Shown here piece after piece: positions 58,566-64,000 of a stretch of 64,000 nucleotides of DNA (the first letter of the stretch is position 1; the number at the start of each line of letters is the position of its first letter). The position numbers and the translations under genes are program-made. Under the pieces are notes generated by a model. That model made no database searches. It worked only from the letters and a program-made list of their open reading frames with translations, and was not told the origin of the DNA. This DNA is from Desulfolithobacter dissulfuricans (GTDB lineage Bacteria > Desulfobacterota > Desulfobulbia > Desulfobulbales > Desulfobulbaceae). The stretch lies in the NCBI RefSeq assembly GCF_025998535.1, contig NZ_AP024233.1, positions 1,992,001 through 2,056,000 of the forward strand, read 5' to 3'.

Positions 58566-59498
58566 CTACGGTAGCGTTCGCTCCAGGTAGCAGCCGTTTT
58601 CCTCTTCTATGCCGGCCTGGCGGATAACCGGTTCATAACGGGCCATGAAGCCTTCATGGTGGTCGATGGACATGGGATGGCACCGGGGCGTAACGACACG
58701 GACCTTCACATACTGTTCAGCCACAGCCATTCCACAAACCTTGTCCAGGACATAAGCCCTGGGGTCCATACCCAGTTTCGCAGCCAGCCGGGCATAGTCC
58801 CGGCTTCTCTTTTTCTGTCCGGTCAGGACCCGCTGCCCCTGCACCGTGAGGACATAGAGGATCTTCTCCGAGGTATCCAGAAAGAAACAGGCCTTGGCGA
58901 TAAAGGTGGTATCTGTCCCGTGGGGCTGTGCCTCATCGGAACGGACCAGGTAGCAGCAAATCCCCAGGTAATCCTCCACCGAGCCCTCTTCCATCCGCAG
59001 GCAGATACCGTGATCCAGCGCCACCGGTCCGCCATGAACGGCCATGAAACGGGCCCGATCGGCCAGGGTTTCATGGATGATCCGGCCGTTGGCCAGCAGC
59101 CGGTCAACCACCTCGTCCAGGGTGGTACAGGCGATACCGTGGAGAAGAAAATGGGGGTAGGGATAACAGGGCAAGGCATCATCCGCCAGCGGTTCGGCAA
59201 AACTCTGCATGGCCTCGACAATGGCTCCGGCAAACTCCTCCCTGGTAGTGTTATCCTCCAGGGTCGCAAAGGCATGGGCCAGGAGGAGCATGACCATGTC
59301 GATATGTTCACTGAAGCAGAGCCCCTGAAGCACATTCCGCTCAAGAGGCCTGCCTCCGGGGCCGGGTACAGCGTCGGGCACCACCTGGCGGCAGATGGAG
59401 TAGAGCGAAGCGTCAAACCGCTCCTGCTCAAACGAATCCGGACTGAGCAGATACTCTTCAATACAGTTGGCAAAGGCCTCTTTTCTGATTTTTGTCAT
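58566..59498 (-). CDS. Conserved protein of unknown function
   Basis: 310 residues from the ATG at 59498. No signal peptide or membrane helix is seen. Visible text includes a helical N-terminal half and a C-terminal part ending CHPMSIDHHEGFMARYEPVIRQAGIEEENGC, rich in His and Asp. Cys residues are scattered. I do not recognise the family and do not give it a function. It is divergent from pckA. Confidence 0.7.
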   Translation of the reverse strand: MTKIRKEAFANCIEEYLLSPDSFEQERFDASLYSICRQVVPDAVPGPGGRPLERNVLQGLCFSEHIDMVMLLLAHAFATLEDNTTREEFAGAIVEAMQSFAEPLADDALPCYPYPHFLLHGIACTTLDEVVDRLLANGRIIHETLADRARFMAVHGGPVALDHGICLRMEEGSVEDYLGICCYLVRSDEAQPHGTDTTFIAKACFFLDTSEKILYVLTVQGQRVLTGQKKRSRDYARLAAKLGMDPRAYVLDKVCGMAVAEQYVKVRVVTPRCHPMSIDHHEGFMARYEPVIRQAGIEEENGCYLERTLP

Positions 59499-59624
59499 AA
59501 CCAATCCACACCATTTTCTCAGGGTTTTTAATAATCTTTACTCTCCATAAAAGACGCGATCGGGTACAGTCAGAAGTCGACCATAACAAGAGAGGCCAAG
59601 CCAACCATTTCCAGGAGTGAAACC

Positions 59625-61238
59625 ATGAAAGATACAACGCAAAGAGAACACAGCCGGTATGGCCTGGAGCACCATGGTCTGACCAACCTGAACGAGATTT
59701 TCTGGACCCTTCCCACCGCCATTCTGTATGAAAAGATCATCACCCGCCACGAAGGCCGCCTCTCCCATCTCGGCCCCATCGTCGTCCGCACCGGCCATCA
59801 CACCGGCCGCTCGGCCAACGACAAGTTCGTGGTCCAGGAACCGTCCACCCGGGACGAGATCTGGTGGGGTGAAAACAATCATCCCATCTCCGAAGAACAG
59901 TTCGATGCCCTGCACCTGCGCATGACCCGACACCTCCAAACCCAGGACATCTTTGTCCAGGACTGCTTTGCCGGGGCCGATCCCAACCACCGGCTGCCGG
60001 TCCGGATCATTACCCAATACGGCTGGCACAGCCTCTTTGCCCGCAACATGTTCATCCAGGCAACCCCTGAGGAGCTACAGTACCATGTGCCGGAATTCAC
60101 GGTCATTGACGCGCCGCGTTTTCATGCCTCGCCAAGTCTTGACGGGACCAATTCCGAGACCTTCATCATCCTCAACTTCAAGAAAAAGCTGATCCTGATC
60201 GGTGGTACCAGCTATGCCGGGGAGATCAAGAAATCGATCTTCACGGTCATGAACTACCTGATGCCCAAAAAAGACGTTCTCCCCATGCACTGCTCGGCCA
60301 ATATCGGCCCGAATGGCCGGACCGCGCTCTTCTTCGGGCTGAGCGGCACCGGCAAAACCACCCTGTCCGCCGACGCATCCCGGACCCTGATCGGCGATGA
60401 CGAACACGGCTGGGGCGACCGGGGGGTGTTCAACTTCGAAGGCGGCTGTTACGCCAAGCTGATCCGGCTCTCTCCCGAAGCCGAGCCGGAGATCTACTCC
60501 ACCACCCGGCGATTCGGCACCATCCTGGAAAACGTCGCCCTGGACGCCCGCAGCCGGAGAGTGGATCTGGACGATGACACGCTGACCGAAAACACCCGCG
60601 GTTCCTACCACATATCGGCCATCCCCAATGCCAGCCGCACCGGTATGGGAGGACATCCTGCAACGATCATCTTCCTCTCGGCCGATGCCTTCGGAGTCCT
60701 GCCCCCCATTGCCCGGCTGACCAGGGAACAGGCCATGTATCATTTCATCTCCGGTTACACGGCCCGGGTGGCCGGTACCGAGCAGGGGGTCACCCAGCCG
60801 GCACCGGTCTTCAGCGCCTGTTACGGGGCGCCGTTCATGCCCATGCACCCCATGCGCTACGCCGAACTGCTGGGCAGAAAACTTGATGAGCACAAGACGC
60901 AGGTCTGGCTGATCAACACCGGCTGGAGCGGCGGACCATACGGCGTGGGCCAGCGCATTTCCATCAGTCACACCCGGGCCATGGTCAATGCGGCCCTGGA
61001 TGGTAAACTCGATGAGGTTCCCACGGAAACCGAACCCTTTTTCGGCCTCCATGTTCCTGTCCACTGCCCCGGGGTACCCAACGAGGTGCTCAGGCCCCGC
61101 TCCACCTGGCCCAACCCGGCCGATTACGACACTCAGGCCCGTAAACTGGCCGCCATGTTTGCCGAAAACTTCCAGCAGTTCGCAGGACAGACCTCACCGG
61201 AGGTCCGCAAGGCCGGCCCCTGCGTGGAAGAGTGCTGA
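59625..61238 (+). CDS. pckA: ATP-dependent phosphoenolpyruvate carboxykinase
   Basis: 537 residues. The P-loop FFGLSGTGKTTLSAD near residue 238, MHCSANIGPNG, the kinase-2 text LIGDDEHGWGDRGVFNFEGGCYAK and the region INTGWSGGPYGVGQRISI all match ATP-type PckA. The enzyme makes PEP from oxaloacetate, the first step of gluconeogenesis, and may work in reverse. AGGAG precedes the start. It is a single gene followed by a stem-loop. Confidence 0.96.
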   Translation: MKDTTQREHSRYGLEHHGLTNLNEIFWTLPTAILYEKIITRHEGRLSHLGPIVVRTGHHTGRSANDKFVVQEPSTRDEIWWGENNHPISEEQFDALHLRMTRHLQTQDIFVQDCFAGADPNHRLPVRIITQYGWHSLFARNMFIQATPEELQYHVPEFTVIDAPRFHASPSLDGTNSETFIILNFKKKLILIGGTSYAGEIKKSIFTVMNYLMPKKDVLPMHCSANIGPNGRTALFFGLSGTGKTTLSADASRTLIGDDEHGWGDRGVFNFEGGCYAKLIRLSPEAEPEIYSTTRRFGTILENVALDARSRRVDLDDDTLTENTRGSYHISAIPNASRTGMGGHPATIIFLSADAFGVLPPIARLTREQAMYHFISGYTARVAGTEQGVTQPAPVFSACYGAPFMPMHPMRYAELLGRKLDEHKTQVWLINTGWSGGPYGVGQRISISHTRAMVNAALDGKLDEVPTETEPFFGLHVPVHCPGVPNEVLRPRSTWPNPADYDTQARKLAAMFAENFQQFAGQTSPEVRKAGPCVEEC

Positions 61239-61265
61239 CAACGCCACCGGACATCGGTAAAAAAA

Positions 61266-61295
61266 CAGCCGGGAAGCAATTTCGCTTCCCGGCTG
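61266..61295 (-). terminator. Strong stem-loop terminator, T run on the minus strand
   Basis: CAGCCGGGAAGC pairs perfectly with GCTTCCCGGCTG around a 6-base loop. Seven A residues lie before it on the plus strand, so the T run is on the minus strand. It fits a terminator for leftward transcripts, and its stem may also block rightward ones from pckA. Confidence 0.6.
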
Positions 61296-61412
61296 ATCAT
61301 GTACCCCTCCCGGACGACTCAGTTTCCTGGCTGCTTCAGACAGGAGTTTATAGGGATTCACCATTTTTAACAAAAAAACTTCAAGAATTCAGCTAGTTGC
61401 TTTCACAAAACA

Positions 61413-63224
61413 TGTAAGACCCTACACGCCTCCCAAGATTTCATCCCAAAAAAATATAGAAAAACAAGATAATGGGCGTTTTTCGCTTGCACATGTAAGA
61501 CCCTACTGATATCTTGTGGATATGGCACACCTGCATAAAAAGATGAAAAAGGGAAGGCCCTACTATTATGTCCGGGAGATCGCGCGGGTCGACGGCAAAC
61601 CCAAGGTCATCAATCAGATATACCTGGGGTCACCTGAACGTATTCTCGAGATGGCACAGGGCGGCAACAGCATGCCCAAAAAAATCCAGGCGCAAGCCTT
61701 TGGTGCACTCTGGCTCGCGAATCTCGTTGAAAAGGAAATAGACCTTGCCGGTCTGATTGACGGGATCGTGGCTGAAGAAAAAGATAATGCGCCATCTGTG
61801 GGCGAATATTTTCTCTATGCCGTCTATAACCGGATGATCCAGGCCTGTTCGAAACGGGCAATGCCGGGATGGTATAAGGCCACTGCCATCCAGCATATTC
61901 GCCCTGTTCAGATTGACGAGCTCAACTCACAGATGTTCTGGTTCAAATGGAATCAGGTTGGAGAGCGGCAACTGCAGCAGATCGCGAAGGATTTTCTTCG
62001 GCGCATCTCCAGGATAGAGTCCTCGTCTTCAGACTGCTTCATGTTTGACACAACCAATTACTACACCTTTATGGCCACAGATACCGAGTCGGTACTGGCC
62101 CAGAGGGGGAAAAGCAAGGAAGGGCGCAACTGGTTACGCCAGATAGGCGTTGCTCTTCTTGTCAGTCGGGATAAACGAATCCCGCTCTATTACAGGGAAT
62201 ACGAAGGCAATCGGCACGACTCAAAAATGTTTCTTCAGACCATGGAGGATATGTTCAGGGTCATGCGCGACTCTGCTGGGGAAGATGGTGCCTTGACCGT
62301 TGTCTTTGACAAGGGAATGAACAGTGAGGATAATATCGCCGCCATCGATGCCAGGGAAGGTGTCAACTTTATCACCACATATTCAACCCATTATGCTGAC
62401 CATCTTGTCCATGTCGATCTGGACAGATTCAAGCCTGTTGATACTCGGAAAAACCGGAAACTTGCTCAAAAGGGCAGAGAAGATGACCGGTTGCTGGCCT
62501 GGCGGACTCAAGGTGAATACTGGGGGCGGAAGCGCACAGTGGTGGTTACATACAATCCACTGACGGCCGCAAAACAGCGTTACGCCTTTGAAAAAAAGAT
62601 GCTTCGCCTTCAGGATACCCTGTTTGAATTTCAATCCAGGGTCAACAGGCAGGCCCCGTACTGGCGTAAGCAATCAGTTGTTCTCAAGCGGTACATGGAC
62701 ATCTGCTCGGAGTTGCACATCCCGTCAGACCTGTACAAGGTTGAATTTTATGTTACAGACAAGCGGCTCAGAATGAATTTTCGAAAGAACCATTACCGGA
62801 TTGGGCGCTATATTGACCGGTTTGGCAAGAATATCATCATTACCAATATAACCGACTGGTCAACCGATGAAATCGTCCAGGCAAGCCTGGACCGCTGGAC
62901 TGTTGAGGATGCTTTCCGGCTGACAAAAGATGAGTCACAGGTGGCGCTCAGGCCGGTACGTCATTGGACTGACAGCAAGATCAGGTGCCACATCTTCACC
63001 TGCATAGCAGCCCTGGCACTCCTGCGCATCATCGAATTAAGGCTCAGGAAGGCAGGTGTTAACATGACAGCCAAGGCAGCTATGCGCCATATGGGCAATT
63101 TGCACTCCTGCCTTCTGTGGTTACCCGGAAAAAGGAAAGCCGTACGTATGCTGGAAGAACCGGACGAGGCTCAGGCTGATATTATGCGGGCATTTGGATG
63201 GAAAATAGCCGGTGGGGTCTTACA
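61413..63224 (+). mobile_element. IS1634-like insertion sequence
   Basis: About 1.8 kb. The left end TGTAAGACCCTAC is matched by TGTAAGACCCCAC on the reversed right end (63212-63224). A second copy of the left sequence with flanking bases, ACATGTAAGACCCTAC, lies inside at 61491-61506, 81 bp from the first at 61410-61425. No target duplication is clear. The transposase stop codon lies 10 bp past the right repeat, so the true edge is uncertain. Confidence 0.65.
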
Positions 63225-63234
63225 GGAAATATAG
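61516..63234 (+). CDS. IS1634-family transposase
   Basis: 572 residues. Text such as FMFDTTNYYTFMA with the first Asp, VVFDKGMNSEDN with the second and the late RWTVEDAFRLTKDE with the Glu fit the DDE enzymes of the IS4/IS1634 group. The N-terminal part (YYYVREIARVDGKPKVINQIYLG) is also typical. The gene looks intact. It sits between pckA and pepN. Confidence 0.88.
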   Translation: MDMAHLHKKMKKGRPYYYVREIARVDGKPKVINQIYLGSPERILEMAQGGNSMPKKIQAQAFGALWLANLVEKEIDLAGLIDGIVAEEKDNAPSVGEYFLYAVYNRMIQACSKRAMPGWYKATAIQHIRPVQIDELNSQMFWFKWNQVGERQLQQIAKDFLRRISRIESSSSDCFMFDTTNYYTFMATDTESVLAQRGKSKEGRNWLRQIGVALLVSRDKRIPLYYREYEGNRHDSKMFLQTMEDMFRVMRDSAGEDGALTVVFDKGMNSEDNIAAIDAREGVNFITTYSTHYADHLVHVDLDRFKPVDTRKNRKLAQKGREDDRLLAWRTQGEYWGRKRTVVVTYNPLTAAKQRYAFEKKMLRLQDTLFEFQSRVNRQAPYWRKQSVVLKRYMDICSELHIPSDLYKVEFYVTDKRLRMNFRKNHYRIGRYIDRFGKNIIITNITDWSTDEIVQASLDRWTVEDAFRLTKDESQVALRPVRHWTDSKIRCHIFTCIAALALLRIIELRLRKAGVNMTAKAAMRHMGNLHSCLLWLPGKRKAVRMLEEPDEAQADIMRAFGWKIAGGVLQEI

Positions 63235-63255
63235 ATTTATCACTCTGGAATACCG

Positions 63256-64000
63256 TCATTTTAATGAAAAAGTATGGAGGATTCTATAAACTCCTGTCAG
63301 ACTCTTTTCCACCATTTCCCGCACATCACGGGACAGCTTAGCCCTTTCAAGCCGTTTGAGCTCACCCTCCATGAGCTGCTGGCGCTCCTGGTCATAACGG
63401 CGCCACATGGTCAGCGGGGTCACGAGTCGGGCGGCGATCTGGGGGTTCAGCCGGTCGAGCCGCAGGATCCAGTCGGCGAGGAAGCGATATCCTCTGCCGT
63501 CCCGGGCGTGAAACTGGGCCTGGTTTCCCTGGCAGAAAGCCCCGATCAGGGCCCGGACCTTGTTGGGATTTTTCTCGCTGAATGCCGGATGCCGGGTCAA
63601 CTCCATTACCCGATCCAGGGTCCCGGGCAGGCTGCAGGTGGCCTGGAGCATGAGCCACTTGTCCACCACCAGGGGATCCCCGTGCCACTGACCATAAAAA
63701 TCATCCAGCAGGGCGTCACCACTGGCCCGATCAGCGTTGACCACCGCCCGCAGCGCCGCCATCACCTCGGTCATGTTATTGGAATTACGAAACTGCTGCA
63801 CACCCAGGGCCAGCAGTTCACGATCAACACGTCCATGGGAATCCACCACCAGCAGATATTCCAGGCAGCAGTTTCTCAGACTGCGGCGGCCGGCCTCCCG
63901 GGCGTTGTACCTGTAGGGCTCGCGGCTCTCCAGATTGAGCCAGGTGGTAAGCAGCTCGTCCTGCAGGGCCCGACTTATAGCGTGGCGGAACCGGAGGCGC
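63256..64000 (-). CDS. pepN: Aminopeptidase N, C-terminal part (5' end outside window)
   Basis: The last 248 codons of the gene are in the window; the frame is open through the right edge (REAGRRSLRNCCLEYLL, then FRNSNNMTEVMAALRAVVN, DKWLMLQATCSLPGTLDRV, HPAFSEKNPNKVRALIGAFCQGN and LDRLNPQIAARLVTPLTMWRRYD). This is the C-terminal helical domain of gamma-proteobacterial-type PepN (M1 family). The zinc site is upstream, outside the window. The gene ends 31 bp from the right IS repeat. Confidence 0.93.
   Translation of the reverse strand, partial: RLRFRHAISRALQDELLTTWLNLESREPYRYNAREAGRRSLRNCCLEYLLVVDSHGRVDRELLALGVQQFRNSNNMTEVMAALRAVVNADRASGDALLDDFYGQWHGDPLVVDKWLMLQATCSLPGTLDRVMELTRHPAFSEKNPNKVRALIGAFCQGNQAQFHARDGRGYRFLADWILRLDRLNPQIAARLVTPLTMWRRYDQERQQLMEGELKRLERAKLSRDVREMVEKSLTGVYRILHTFSLK

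Noticed and set aside
61266-61295. Left boundary of the IS1634-like element
   Set aside because: The stem-loop is self-complementary and has no match at the right end of the element, so it is a terminator rather than an IS end.

Overview
The window reads as a chromosome segment of an anaerobic, hydrogen-metabolising Desulfobacterota bacterium, most likely a sulfate or sulfur reducer of the Desulfobulbales type. The evidence is three different hydrogenase systems plus the hyp maturation genes, an Hdr/Mvh module rich in selenocysteine, many c-di-GMP, chemotaxis and histidine-kinase genes, and GC-rich coding DNA. No rRNA and no CRISPR array were seen.

Layout. (1) 1-5248, minus strand: a membrane-bound energy-converting hydrogenase in the cooM-K-L-X-U-H order; the large subunit runs off the left edge. 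(2) 5249-6770: a long regulatory and repeat region with operator-like sites, two large inverted repeats and a small broken secreted-protein gene. (3) 6771-9500: a GAF/PAS sensor kinase (frameshifted) and its response regulator. (4) 9629-14187: housekeeping block ndk, recR, ybaB, dnaX, SRP RNA, tRNA-Ser, tadA. (5) 14423-21320: a sigma-54 activator with a degenerate receiver, then the periplasmic [NiFe] hydrogenase operon hynB-hynA-cytochrome b-hynD-hypA-hypB on the minus strand. (6) 21401-24339: a SulP transporter with a heme-c-like CXXCH motif in a periplasmic insert, and a small Cys-containing protein. (7) 24407-33826: an IS5-like element inserted into the 3' end of a maturation protease-hdrBC-hdrA-mvhD-mvhG-mvhA operon. 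Four genes of this operon contain an in-frame TGA exactly where the family has a key cysteine, so they are read as selenoproteins. (8) 33975-40726, plus strand: psiE-like, hemG-like, then hypF-C-D-E. (9) 40848-61238: SlyD-like isomerase, M48 protease, fused ABC ATPase, uvrC, GGDEF-EAL protein, two chemoreceptors (one with CZB, one with PilZ), hybrid kinase, glycosyltransferases, pckA. (10) An IS1634-like element and the 3' end of pepN at the right edge.

How the parts fit together. The Coo-type enzyme would couple ferredoxin oxidation to H2 and ion gradient formation. The Tat-exported Hyn enzyme with its b-type cytochrome would feed H2 electrons to quinone. The cytoplasmic Mvh-Hdr complex would bifurcate H2 electrons between ferredoxin and a disulfide acceptor. 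Hyp proteins and two dedicated proteases mature them. Upstream regions of all three hydrogenase loci share one unusual operator architecture: hexamers TTGTGC/GCACAA repeated every 9 bp on each side of a dyad, with a central gap of 6, 3 or 0 bp. This is the most likely undescribed regulatory system in the window.

A caution. Six reading frames (6428, 7538, 17475, 46065, 48295 and 49394) are broken by an apparent single missing base, each in a short C or G run. This pattern suggests residual sequencing or assembly error at least as much as true gene decay.
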